Positions 17,152-27,067 of a DNA stretch of 64,000 bases are shown one piece after another; position 1 is the first letter of the stretch; every line of letters begins with the position of its first letter. The DNA comes from Butyricimonas virosa (GTDB lineage: Bacteria > Bacteroidota > Bacteroidia > Bacteroidales > Marinifilaceae), in contig NZ_CP102269.1 in the NCBI RefSeq assembly GCF_025148635.1, forward strand, positions 186,001-250,000, written 5' to 3'. Made by a program: the position numbers and the translations under genes. Below the pieces are notes generated by a model, which saw only the letters and a list, made by a program, of their open reading frames with translations, made no database searches and was not told where the DNA came from.

Positions 17152-18339
17152 CTACTTTCCTGTTTTCTTATCCATTAATAATTTATCCACCAACTCCTCC
17201 AGTTCGTACTCAAAATAGCCACATCTAACTAACTTCCCCTCACGGTCGATCAACACGAAGTGCGGAATACCCGTCACGTCATACAAGTCACTTACCATAT
17301 GCTTTCCACCCGGAACTTTCGCATCCCGTACATGCAACCATGGTAATTTTTCCGCATCCAATGCTTTTTCCCATGCTTTCAAGTCCTTATCCACGCTGAC
17401 CCCGAGAATTTCCACCCCTTTATCGTGATACTTCTTGTAAAACTCTCTCATCCAAGGGAAAGACACACGACACGAACCGCACCAGCTTGCCCAAAAGTCC
17501 ACCAACACCACTTTACCGCGTAAATCGGCAAGCGACAGCATTTGCCCGTCACACTGTGCCAACGAGAACACGGGAGCCATCCGTCCCGGAGCCAGACGCT
17601 GGCGAGTTTCCAATTCCTCACATATGTCGGTCAACATCTCGCTATTCCTCACCGCCTCATCAAACAGCCCGAATACCCGCTCGAACTCGTCCAACGTCAT
17701 CCCGTCTATCATGGGGGTCAAGTACAGCGCTGCCGCTTCCGATGACGGATGTGCCGCCATGATTTCCAGTTGTTTCCCGAATACCAACTCCCGAAAACGA
17801 TCCTCTATCTCCTGCAACGTATCCGCCTTCCGCATCACCTCGTCCGTCAACTCCGCATTTTCATCCAGCGAAGCGAACCACTTTTCCAATCGTTCATAAT
17901 CCTTGAACTCCGGCAATCTCCGGGTGGAAAAATACACTTCATCCAGAAGATTACACACCTCCGTGTTTTTGCCGCCCGTGACTTTCATATCCCGGATAAA
18001 GAAACTCCCCCCGGTACTCCGTTCCAGATTTGCCCAATCACCTTGCAGCTTGATCGGACTATTCTCCAACACGATAAGCATATCCAACACTTCTTTCCCT
18101 TCCGGTACCACTCGCAAAGAACACGCCGCCACGAAAGGCGTCTTACCCTCGAAACGAAACTTTCCCCCGCTCATCTCGGCTGTATCTGCTATCACCGATG
18201 CGCCCGTATGGTCGGCCACGGAGATCACCGCATACCCGTCTCCCGCATTTTTCAGGCTTCCTTTTACCACGTACCCGTCCTTAGGTGTGCCGCAAGCCAT
18301 AAACAAACTTGCAAGCACAACAAACATATTTATTTTCAT
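17152..18339 (-). CDS. TlpA-like thioredoxin-fold lipoprotein with DUF4369 N-terminus (copy 1)
   Basis: A 395-residue lipoprotein (signal LFMACGTPK). The DUF4369-like N-domain begins YVVKGSLKNAGDGYAV; the thioredoxin domain contains the redox motif WASWCGSCRVSFPW and a cis-Pro region near VTGIPHFVLI. The CGSC active site differs from CKPC of the downstream paralogue, suggesting different redox potentials. It lies 20 bp after susD. Such proteins often accompany SusCD systems that lack glycosidases, hinting at peptide or metal-linked substrates; that is inference. Confidence 0.88.
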   Translation of the reverse strand: MKINMFVVLASLFMACGTPKDGYVVKGSLKNAGDGYAVISVADHTGASVIADTAEMSGGKFRFEGKTPFVAACSLRVVPEGKEVLDMLIVLENSPIKLQGDWANLERSTGGSFFIRDMKVTGGKNTEVCNLLDEVYFSTRRLPEFKDYERLEKWFASLDENAELTDEVMRKADTLQEIEDRFRELVFGKQLEIMAAHPSSEAAALYLTPMIDGMTLDEFERVFGLFDEAVRNSEMLTDICEELETRQRLAPGRMAPVFSLAQCDGQMLSLADLRGKVVLVDFWASWCGSCRVSFPWMREFYKKYHDKGVEILGVSVDKDLKAWEKALDAEKLPWLHVRDAKVPGGKHMVSDLYDVTGIPHFVLIDREGKLVRCGYFEYELEELVDKLLMDKKTGK

Positions 18340-18359
18340 CCGATAAATTCAATTCATTA

Positions 18360-19958
18360 TTATTCCCAACCTCCATTCTGTTCCCAACCCATGGTCGCCG
18401 CTTCAAACGTGTAGAAAGGCAATGCCCAACGAGGGTCATCCGGGGCTATTTCTAATTGTATGCGTGTACTCAAATCGGTCGGGTCTGTCAAAATCTCGCG
18501 ACGGACGTAAATACCGGCATTCTCCGCCCCGTTCAAACGTTTGACATCATAGAACCGCCAGAAAGCCCCCATCTCGCGCAAACGCTCATCCAACACTTCC
18601 TGCACGCTACCAGTAACACCCGCCTCGGCTGACGCATCATCCATAAAACGGGTGCGACGCAACGTTTTCAATGTCTCTGCCGCCATTCCAGTCTCTCCGC
18701 TCCGAGCCTCGCACTCCGCCTTGATCAAATACATCTCTGCTGTCGTCATACCGACAAGCGAATTACCGGCGAAACGCGAATAACTGTATAAATTCCAAGG
18801 TTTCAATCGTTGCCATTTTTCATGACTGATATAGTCTTCATAAGTATTCGTATCTGTCTCGACAAGACTCCCGGAGGCCATCAGAAGAGGCGTGCAAGAA
18901 CTGTAAAAATGTATCCAGCGAGCATCATTCTCCTGGTCCCAAAGCTTATAAAAAGACTCTGAAATCGGACAAGTACCCCCCATCCCTTCCCAAGATATAT
19001 TGGGCAAATACAACTCCTCGTACTTCGCTACCGCCTCTGTATCCATGTCGTCCAATGCAAACATCGAACTGATTTCAATGACATCCACAACCTCCCCCTC
19101 TTCATCCAACACATTAATGAACCACCACGGTTCCAGTTCATAGTCGGGATCATCCTTAAAATCCACTAACGTACTATGTGCTTTCAACGCTTCCGTTGCA
19201 TTCGACAATGCCAACTCATAATCCCCCCGATACAGGGCAACCCGCGCCCGAAACGCTTGCAGCGTCGGCACAGTCGGACGAAAATTATGTGTCCGGTCAA
19301 ACGTCGTGCGTCCCGCTTTAATCAACGTTTCTTCCGCCAGTCTCAAATCCTCATAGATGTGTTCCAGCGTGTAAGCTACCGTTTCCCGTCCGGGAACCTC
19401 TCCCGTCGTGGTATTGTCCCGGTAACCGATACCCGGCTTATCGTCCCCCCACAAGCAATACTGCGTCAACAGCATAAAGTGATAGTACGCCCTACCGAAA
19501 CGGGCTTCACCTTCCACTTGATTACGGGTGGCTTCTGTCGTCTGAATCACCTTGTCCAGATACTCCAACACCGTATTAAAACGATAAATTCGTTCCCAAA
19601 CCGGTGTCCAAGTCCACATCATATTCATCGATGCTGTCAACGATTCTCCTTTCCAACAATACGTGTCATAGGTAGTCGGCTCTCCTGCCAACAATCCGTA
19701 CACGTAAAACTCCGGTGTCAGTTCCACCGCATCCGATAACGGAAAAGCTTCCGTCAAATAGGCTGTACCAGAAATCCCTTCCCCATCACTGACATTAGAA
19801 AACAAATAAAGATCGGTACTTCCGGTCAGCCCATAGAGCTGATCCATATGGTATATGTAGGCACTACCCGACTTATCCGTCGTCTCATCCAGAAAATCAC
19901 TGCACGAACCTAATACAATAGCTCCCAGCAAGACAATAATAGTATATATTTTTTTCAT
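18360..19958 (-). CDS. SusD/RagB-family substrate-binding lipoprotein
   Basis: A 532-residue lipoprotein with signal IVLGSCSDFLDE. It has the SusD-family helical TPR core and RagB signatures: a region with ARFGRAYYHFMLLTQYCLWG, and late motifs MYLIKAECEARSGETG and RLREMGAFWRFYDVKRLN. It works as the surface lid over the SusC channel encoded just upstream (31-bp gap). The substrate is unknown. It is apparently intact even though its SusC partner is interrupted. Confidence 0.92.
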   Translation of the reverse strand: MKKIYTIIVLLGAIVLGSCSDFLDETTDKSGSAYIYHMDQLYGLTGSTDLYLFSNVSDGEGISGTAYLTEAFPLSDAVELTPEFYVYGLLAGEPTTYDTYCWKGESLTASMNMMWTWTPVWERIYRFNTVLEYLDKVIQTTEATRNQVEGEARFGRAYYHFMLLTQYCLWGDDKPGIGYRDNTTTGEVPGRETVAYTLEHIYEDLRLAEETLIKAGRTTFDRTHNFRPTVPTLQAFRARVALYRGDYELALSNATEALKAHSTLVDFKDDPDYELEPWWFINVLDEEGEVVDVIEISSMFALDDMDTEAVAKYEELYLPNISWEGMGGTCPISESFYKLWDQENDARWIHFYSSCTPLLMASGSLVETDTNTYEDYISHEKWQRLKPWNLYSYSRFAGNSLVGMTTAEMYLIKAECEARSGETGMAAETLKTLRRTRFMDDASAEAGVTGSVQEVLDERLREMGAFWRFYDVKRLNGAENAGIYVRREILTDPTDLSTRIQLEIAPDDPRWALPFYTFEAATMGWEQNGGWE

Positions 19959-19989
19959 ACTTCTTACTTTTTATCCATTCATACTCATT

Positions 19990-22900
19990 TTACCAACTCT
20001 TGAAACCGAGTTTCAAACCAAACGTAAAAACCGGCATCGGCTTCAAACTCCCAAGCGGATAATTCGGATCCATTTTCCCGTTTGCACTCCAAATCAATCC
20101 CAAGTTGCTCGCCTGCGCGTAAACATTAATACGACTGAATACCCCTTGTTTTGACAACAAGCTTTGCGGCAAGTCATATCCCAAAAACACCTCGTTCAAA
20201 CGGATATGATCCCCTTTTATAAAACTGTTCCTGAAATACATGGCAACACCTATCGTACTCGAATATCCCCGACCACTCTCGAAATTAGTTTTATTATCAT
20301 CGTTATAGAGCGGCAACTCGGAATAAGACATTTGGTTAACATACCCCTCGTCATACACCTCAAAAGCCTTGTCCAGACGATCGGAATAAGCTGCAAGATT
20401 TCTGCTATCAGGCGAAAAACTATCACTATAACTCGTCATGACATAATAACCGAACTGTCCCGTGAGCATAAAAGAGAAAGTCAACCCTTTCCAGCTAAAC
20501 ATATTACTGAAACTCAACGTGCTTTTCGGTTCTGCTGCCCCCAGATAGTAAGCCCAATTATTGTCATCAAGCGTTTGCCCTTCCCGAGGGGTCACAAAAT
20601 CCATCATATGCGAAGATTCTTCATCCAGAATGGGTTCTCGCGAACCATCTTTTCCTCCCAACAACACGTAACCTTCCGGCGAATACCCCACCGGTTTCAA
20701 AACCGAGTAAGAACCAATCGGACGCCCTACCACGTAGGAATTGCCAACCGCCATGTAAGGCCCACTATAACCGAATTTTTTCAATTCATTGTGGTTGTAT
20801 GAATAATTCAGTACCCCGCTCCAACTCAAATCTCCCGCGACAGGCAAGTCAGAACCGATTGAAAACTCCACGCCCCGGTTCACGATCTCCGCGTTGTTCA
20901 ACAACATAGACTCCACGCCCTGCGAAATCACCGGTACCGTCGTGTTCGCCAACACATCATAAGAATACTTATTATAAAACTCCGCACTACCGCTCAGTTT
21001 ATGCCCGAAAAACGCCATGTCCACCCCGATATTCAGCGTCCGCGACTTCTCCCACGTCAGTGTATTATTACCGCGTTCCGCAATCGTGTTAAAAGATTCT
21101 CCCCCGGAATAAATAAGGCTACCCGAATGCACCGCCACAGTCGTCACGCTGGAGGTCCCCGACTTACCAGCCGCCACACCCGCAATACCGTACGATGCGC
21201 GCAGTTTCAACTGGTCTATCCAAGACGCCCGCTCCATGAACCGCTCGTTTGAAATCAGCCAACTGGCACCGAACGACCAAAATGGGGAAAACTTGTCACG
21301 CACATCTTCCGCCTGAAAATTGGAAGCATCCGTTCGGAAACTGACTGTCACCGAATAACGGTCATCATAGGTATAAGCCGCATTCGCGTACACCGAAAAG
21401 AAACGGTCTTCCAGCGTCGACAGGCTTCCCAACTTTTCGAAAGGCATATACGAAGATACCCCGAAAATATTGTTTTTCTTCGTCACGTAATCCAGCTCCG
21501 TCAACACGGAATTGGTATATTTGTTATATCCGTAACGTGTCACTTTCGGATCCGCCTCCGTCGTGGCAGAAATAACCTCCGTACCTACCAATACGTTAAA
21601 TGCGTGTTTATCTTTCATCAGGCGATAATCCGCCTGCCCGCGCAAGTTATAAGCTTCGTACGTGTGTCCCTCGTTCGAGAACACGCCCCCCGTCGGGAAA
21701 TAAGAAACATACCGTCCCGCTTCGCCCAACGTGGAATACGTATTATACAAATCTCTCACAAAAAACGATTCCGGCTCGTAAGACACGTGCTTGCGATATC
21801 GCCGTTGTTCATACTGCCCCTTGGCACTCACATTCAGTCCTCACTCCGTCCGGTATTCAAAACCACCTTGCACCCTGTAATTCATCGTCTTGGAATAGTT
21901 ATCCGTGTAATCCCGATCGGCAACAGGGTTATAAGTCCAATCCGTCGGAGTCTTGCCCGCATAATATTCCTCCGACATCAACAGAGGCTCGTACACCGTC
22001 TGCGAGGTCGGTACATGCACGAAATTCCCTTCTTCATCCTTCAAACGAGTCCACGGACTAAGCCATCCCCGCACGCTTTCAATACTCGTACCATTGCTTT
22101 CCTCCCTACTGAACATCGTGTTCACCGCCAACTCGAATGTCAGGTTTTTCGTCAACCGGGCGTTACTCGCCAGATTCAGCAATACACGCCGCTTGCCATT
22201 CTCTTGCAGGTAACTGTCCTCATCATCATAAGAAGCCGAAAAAGCGTAATCCAACTTCTCCGCAGCACCCCGTAACGACACATTGTACTGCTGACGCATC
22301 ATACGCTGAAAAATATACTCGTTCAAATCATCTTTCCATACCCCGCGGTTCCCCAATTCGATAAGCTCCTGTTTTTTAGCCTCGTACTCCCCTGCGGTAA
22401 GATTCTTTTTATTATCCCGCTCGTACAGCATACCGTATGGAGCCGACATATACCGTCTCCTAGCGGAAGTCCTCGTGTAAGGATCATTACTTGTAAGATT
22501 AATCGGATCGTATTTGTGCATCAATTCTTCGAAACGAAACTGGTTCTCTGCCGATGCCATGTTAAACAAATAATCCAAATCTGCCCGAGAGCTCACCGAC
22601 CAGTAAGCATCCGCTGAAATCTCCAACTTGCTTTTCGCCTTGCCTTTTTTCGTGGTAATCACGATCACCCCGTTTGCCGCACGCGCCCCGTAAATAGAAG
22701 TTGCCGCCGCATCCTTCAACACGGTCACCGATTCTACATCATTCGGGTTAATGGATGAAAACGGATCACTCTCAAGCATATAACCACTGATGGGGAAACC
22801 ATCCACCACGATCAGCGGATCGTTATCCGCCTTCCAATTAGCTCCTCCCATACTAACTTGTGATATAGTACCTTGTCCCCGGATAGCGAAACGTATCTGC

Positions 22901-23697
22901 CCGTCGACCGGTGCGCTCACCACCGATAATCCCGACACCAGTCCGACTAATGCTTGCGCAAGATTGGATGTCGGTTTCCGCCCCAATGTTTCCGCATCCA
23001 CGATCGAGTAAGCACCCGTTGCCCGTTCCTTGGAAATCGTCTGGTAACCGGTCACCACCACATCATCCAGATTCTCGTTATCCTCCTCCAACACAACTTC
23101 AATAAATTCCTTACCGGACAGCGGAATCTCCTGCTTTTTCATTCCCACGAACGAGAAGACTAACACGTGTACCCCTTTTTCCGGCAATTTAATCTCAAAA
23201 CGTCCAACAGAATCCGACACGACACCGGAAGTCGTACCCTTCAACACGATAGTAGCTCCAGGCAAGGGTATTCCTTGGCCATCGATCACCACGCCTTTAA
23301 CAATTCTCTCCTCTACTTTTTTCTGCTGCAAAATTATCTCCTTCCATATCACGATAGTCTTCTCCTCGATCGAAAATTTCAATCCCGTACCTTTCAAACA
23401 ACTACTTAAAATACTCTCGATCGTAGCATCTTTAAACAAAACATCCCTGTCTTGAATTCCAGACAAATCGGCATCACTATACACGAAACTATATTCCGTG
23501 TGTAATTTGATCTCGTTAATAATCTGTTTAATCGATGCCCTCTCCAACTCCATACTCATCCGTACCTGTTGGGAATAAACCCCGGCATGCACTTGCAGTG
23601 CGAATAAAACCGATAAAATAAACGTCGCCTTCATCATTAAAATAAGCTTCATTACTTTTCTATGCCTGTCTATGCAGGCATAAAGATTTTTTTTCAT
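19990..23697 (-). pseudogene. SusC/RagA TonB-dependent transporter interrupted by an in-frame TGA
   Basis: Read from ATG 23697, the gene encodes about 1235 codons. It has a signal sequence, STN domain, carboxypeptidase-like repeat (GIPLPGATIVLKGTTSGVV), plug (TSIYGARAANGVIVITTKKG) and beta-barrel ending FGLKLGFKSW. At 21841-21843 a TGA follows ...FEYRTE, and the same frame continues GLNVSAKGQYEQ to the proper C-terminus with no indel. A single substitution, for example TGG (Trp) or CGA (Arg) to TGA, explains it. As sequenced, the product loses about half the barrel. A GTG at 21831 can start only a non-functional C-terminal piece. Sequencing error or a real nonsense allele are both possible. 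Confidence 0.88.
23661..23682 (-). repeat. Perfect inverted repeat inside the early susC codons
   Basis: TATGCCTG (23661-23668) and CAGGCATA (23675-23682) pair perfectly around a 6-nt loop, about 15 bp after the susC ATG. A hairpin here would lie in the ribosome entry zone of the transcript. Confidence 0.4.
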
Positions 23698-23767
23698 AAC
23701 TTTGTAATTAAGATTCGACAATAATTCAATTCCTGTTTGCAGCAGGATTGAAAGAGTTTGACAAGGG

Positions 23768-23786
23768 GCAGTGTTTGCAGCACTGC
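23768..23786 (-). promoter_or_regulatory. Small hairpin between fecR and susC (locus 1)
   Basis: GCAGTG (23768-23773) and CACTGC (23781-23786) form a perfect 6-bp stem with a 7-nt loop, 10 bp after the fecR stop codon. A hairpin in the same relative place exists at locus 2, so it may separate fecR and susC transcripts. Confidence 0.35.
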
Positions 23787-23796
23787 TCTTTGTTTT

Positions 23797-24966
23797 TTAT
23801 TTCACTATAATCGTATTCTTATTAATTTCAAATTTTACTTTCCCGGTTCGTTCGATAAACTTCAGCACATGAGCTATATCCTCATGTTTCTTGATGTTCA
23901 ACGAATAAGGAATCCCTTTCAATTCCTTGTTCGTGTAGAACACGTCAAACGAATACCAGCGACCCAATTCCTCCAGTATAAACTCCAAAGGCTTGTTATC
24001 AAATACCAAGCGGCCATCCTTCCAACTGACATACTGTTCTACATCCACCTTGGTCACGGTTAACCGGTCATTTCCCCTGCTAAAATCAGCCTGTTGCCCG
24101 GGAGATAACTCCACTTGTTTTCCTCCCGCCTCCACGTTCACTCGTCCCTCTACCAAAGTCGTCAACACATTTTCCTCTCCCATGTAAGCCCGAATCCCGA
24201 ACGAAGTTCCCAACACTCGCACCTCCACTTGTTTCACCTCAACAACAAAAGGCTGCTTCTCGTCACGCTGCACGTCAAAATATCCCTCTCCTTCCAAATA
24301 CACTTTCCGGCTCTTTCCTTTGAATTGTTTCGGAAACCTTAATTCCGACTCGGCATTCAGGTAAACCGTTGTTCCGTCAGCCAACACCAAAGTATATTCT
24401 CCCCCGCGAGGAACACGCAAGGTATGATATATCTCGCAGGAATCCTGTATTCCACTGGCAACAACTTCCGTGTAATTCAGCGTATCTCCGCTATTTTTCA
24501 CTCCCTCTTCCAAAGCCCGATTCGCTTCTCGATCCAACCATACTTTCGTTCCATCCGGCAATACCAACTCGGCCATGGACACACCGGGAACAATTCGGGG
24601 AGAAGTTACTACCGGCCCTGTTTCCCATGTAGTATCCCATGAAAAATACACGATCCCGCCTACCAACAAAGGTAAGACAAACAAAGCGGCATAACGCATC
24701 CACGACATTTTCCGAGAGTGCCGTTTTTTTCGCACCGTCCGGTTTAAAATTCGGTTCCATTCCAGCTCTTGCTGCTCCGAAGTCTTCACGAAGCGACGAA
24801 TCCCCCTCTCCAATTTCTCCCTGGAAACCACGTTCCGGAACAACTCCTCATGCTCCGCTCGCTCGTCTCGCCAGCGTTTTAGCTCGTCCATCTCCTCCTC
24901 GCTCAATTCACCTTTCACGTAACGAACGACCATTTGTTTTATCCGATCATTATTCTGAATCTCCAT
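23797..24966 (-). CDS. FecR-family anti-sigma factor
   Basis: A 389-residue protein with a cytoplasmic N-terminal sigma-binding region (KQMVVRYVKGELSEEEMDEL), one membrane helix at about 92-110, a periplasmic FecR domain (VPRGGEYTLVLADGTTVYLN, then VYLEGEGYFDVQRDEKQPF) and a C-terminal DUF4974-like domain (LEFILEELGRWYSFDVFY). In trans-envelope signalling it holds the ECF sigma factor encoded upstream until the STN domain of SusC signals. It is followed by the interrupted susC, so signalling through this locus may be lost. Confidence 0.92.
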   Translation of the reverse strand: MEIQNNDRIKQMVVRYVKGELSEEEMDELKRWRDERAEHEELFRNVVSREKLERGIRRFVKTSEQQELEWNRILNRTVRKKRHSRKMSWMRYAALFVLPLLVGGIVYFSWDTTWETGPVVTSPRIVPGVSMAELVLPDGTKVWLDREANRALEEGVKNSGDTLNYTEVVASGIQDSCEIYHTLRVPRGGEYTLVLADGTTVYLNAESELRFPKQFKGKSRKVYLEGEGYFDVQRDEKQPFVVEVKQVEVRVLGTSFGIRAYMGEENVLTTLVEGRVNVEAGGKQVELSPGQQADFSRGNDRLTVTKVDVEQYVSWKDGRLVFDNKPLEFILEELGRWYSFDVFYTNKELKGIPYSLNIKKHEDIAHVLKFIERTGKVKFEINKNTIIVK

Positions 24967-25110
24967 GTTCTGATATTCGTTTTATACTAAAGCACGCAAA
25001 CCTTCATTTGGTGTAATACAAAAACCAATTATTTTTTACTCAAATCAAAATATTTTTCTAATCATACCCTATTTCAAGGGTTAAACAACCCTTTTCACAA
25101 GGTTATAATA

Positions 25111-25167
25111 CCCTATCGCCCTTCTATCTCCCTTTCATCGCCCTTTCATCACCCTTCCGAAAGGGCG
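25111..25167. repeat. 11-bp tandem repeats and a 9-bp inverted repeat between sigma and fecR
   Basis: Units CCCTTCTATCT (25119-25129), CCCTTTCATCG (25130-25140) and CCCTTTCATCA (25141-25151) are consecutive, with partial units on both sides (25111-25118 and 25152-25158). CGCCCTTTC (25139-25147) also pairs perfectly with GAAAGGGCG (25159-25167). The 11-bp period equals about one helical turn, which suits side-by-side protein binding. There is no T-run, so this is not an ordinary terminator. Confidence 0.5.
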
Positions 25168-25255
25168 AGAAAAGGCTAAAGAAGAGGTCTTGTAATTTCC
25201 GACAGGTAGTTAAACCCTAGTATTACGGTAGTAAATCTTTGGTATTAGTATGTTC

Positions 25256-25861
25256 TCAAGAAATCCAAGCAAGTAGAGAAAGAACATTTTTCAGCCGCTC
25301 CCTCATATAATGATTGGCATTGTTCTTATGCTTTTTGACCGTGTTGACCGATATATTCAACGTTTGCGCAATCTCTTCATGACTTTTCCCGTCAAGACTC
25401 ATCTGGTAAACTTCTTTACACGCCGGGGGTAATTCGTTAAAGACATCCGATAGGGTTTGAAAAATCTCCGATTCCAGAATCCGATCCAAAAATGATTCGG
25501 AATCCTCCCCCTCCATTACCACCCGTCTAGCATACTTATCCTCCACCTGTTGGTGGCGCATCAAATTGAGACAATCATTCCGCACGGCTTTGTACAGATA
25601 AGCTTTCACGGCATATTCTCCCCGGAAATCAGCCCTTTTCTCCCATAAATCGACAAAAGCATCCTGCACGACATCATCGATCATCGTGTCCTCGTTCAAA
25701 TACTTCGCAGCAAAATAACGTAACGCAACAGCGTATCTGTCGTACAAGACACGAAACGCACTCTCCCCTCCGCGAGCAAATTCCTGGATTATATCTACTT
25801 CTCTCGTATCCAAATTAACACTATTTTCTTCTACAAAAATACAATAAAATATAAAGCACAC
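25256..25861 (-). CDS. ECF RNA polymerase sigma factor (sigma-70, Bacteroides family)
   Basis: Sigma region 2 (DDVVQDAFVDLWEKR, then YLYKAVRNDCLNLMRHQQ) and region 4 helix-turn-helix (HEEIAQTLNISVNTVKKHKN) are clear; the body length is normal. It should direct transcription of the downstream susCD genes under FecR control. The start is unusual: no ATG is available, only GTG at 25861 or TTG at 25813, and family alignment would begin near LDTREVDIIQEF. Upstream DNA is the edge of a foreign island, so the native 5' end and promoter may have been replaced. Confidence 0.85.
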   Translation of the reverse strand: MCFIFYCIFVEENSVNLDTREVDIIQEFARGGESAFRVLYDRYAVALRYFAAKYLNEDTMIDDVVQDAFVDLWEKRADFRGEYAVKAYLYKAVRNDCLNLMRHQQVEDKYARRVVMEGEDSESFLDRILESEIFQTLSDVFNELPPACKEVYQMSLDGKSHEEIAQTLNISVNTVKKHKNNANHYMRERLKNVLSLLAWIS

Positions 25862-26517
25862 CCATATTCTGCTATTGTTTTTAATGATGTTTCTCTTTCA
25901 TCTCGGTGCGAAAGAGCCGTAGTAATGTATTCACTTGCATACGTTGGGATGCCTCTTGATATGAGATTGCTGACAAGTGCAAAAACGGGGTTTTCCCTTT
26001 TGCGTACAGTCATGTCAGATGGAGCCATAACCTCAAAAGCTCCCTTTCCTATATTCTTTTGGTCTTGTATTGTCTCCGCATAGCAAGCGTACAACTGTAC
26101 GGGAACAAAACATTTGTATTTGTGAAGAACACTTTCAGCAGAATCCAGCGAGAATGCGAAACTCTTAATCAAGCCTCCATAATCTCTGCCATTCGGGTAC
26201 TTACCGAATCTCGTTTCTCGATAATCCGCAAACACTTGTATGTTGTTATCCTTGAAATAATTCTTAAAGGCATTTATTCGGCTTTCGTTAAGATTGGCAG
26301 GACCGATACAGAGTACAATATGCTTTACACCAGAAGATGTAATCAATTTGGAAACACCTTTAAGGCTTACAGATTCAATATCAAGTATATTGGAGAATAT
26401 ATGAATAGTACAAGGTTGCTCTACAGCAATATCTTGAGAGGTATATCGATTTCTGTCGGATGAATTATGTTGTCTATTGTGAGAGAGGTATATTCCCCAA
26501 GCTTGTCTTGATACATA
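25831..26517 (-). pseudogene. Unrecognised ORF, probably a gene remnant at the island edge
   Basis: An open frame runs from after a stop at 26518-26520 to 25831. It contains about 229 codons but no ATG at a sensible place; the longest standard-start version uses TTG at 26346 (171 residues). The composition looks protein-like (SKLITSSGVKHIVLCIGPAN; RFGKYPNGRDYGGLIKSF), yet I do not recognise the family. It overlaps the sigma factor 5' end by 31 bp in another frame. A truncated gene carried in with the accessory island is the simplest reading. Confidence 0.35.
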
Positions 26518-26565
26518 TTATCTTCCGGTTATTGTATCATTGTCTTTATTTAACTGATGTTGCTT

Positions 26566-26853
26566 TCAATTTGCAACTGCCACTTCTTTGCTTGCATTGG
26601 CATAGCAATATTCACATAAATGTGGACATGTGTTGTATTCACCTATATCCTTACTTTTCATACAACCGCATGCCATGCGTTGTCCTTTGTCTTTGTTGTT
26701 CTTGTTAATAACAACACAGTAACTATTATCTAAAAGGATTGCATCCGAAGGTATTTCCAAAGGCTCTATATCAACAAACAAATCTGGTTGTTGCTTGGTA
26801 TCTATTATCTCGACTCCAAGAAAAGTCATCAACTTCTTGGATTGGTAACCCAA
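26566..26853 (-). pseudogene. C-terminal fragment of a DUF1848-family protein
   Basis: The 95-residue translation ends with the distinctive DUF1848 C-terminus: ACGCMKSKDIGEYNTC followed by CEYCYANAS, a Cys-rich probable Fe-S or zinc site. Full-length family members are about 270-330 residues, and the N-terminal two thirds are absent. The 175 bp upstream hold no matching continuation. It is therefore a 5'-truncated remnant, supporting decay or recombination in this island. Confidence 0.65.
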
Positions 26854-27067
26854 ACGTACTATTAATTACCCATAATATTTGAAAATGACGAATATATAGC
26901 GATGGAATTGAGTTCTTTTGTTCTATTTGCTATTAAAAGTGTACCAATGATGCTTAGAACTATACGAAACAAAGACTTTAATGCTGTTTTTCGGATAATT
27001 AGTTGTAATTTTGCACTTATGAATAGAGGTGTTTTTACTGATTGATAATATAGTAGTCATCATAACA

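Noticed and set aside
17749..18414. 221-codon plus-strand frame opposite the TlpA gene
   Set aside because: Antisense to a well supported thioredoxin-fold gene and has a His/Cys-rich shadow composition without any domain.
19990..21831. Separate outer-membrane protein starting at GTG 21831
   Set aside because: It has no signal peptide and continues the upstream susC frame after one TGA, so it is the second half of the broken gene.
20164..22275. Plus-strand frames of 212 and 223 codons opposite susC
   Set aside because: Antisense to conserved barrel sequence; no recognisable motif.
25111..25167. Possible CRISPR array
   Set aside because: Units are 11 bp and contiguous without spacers, so this is a tandem repeat, not CRISPR.
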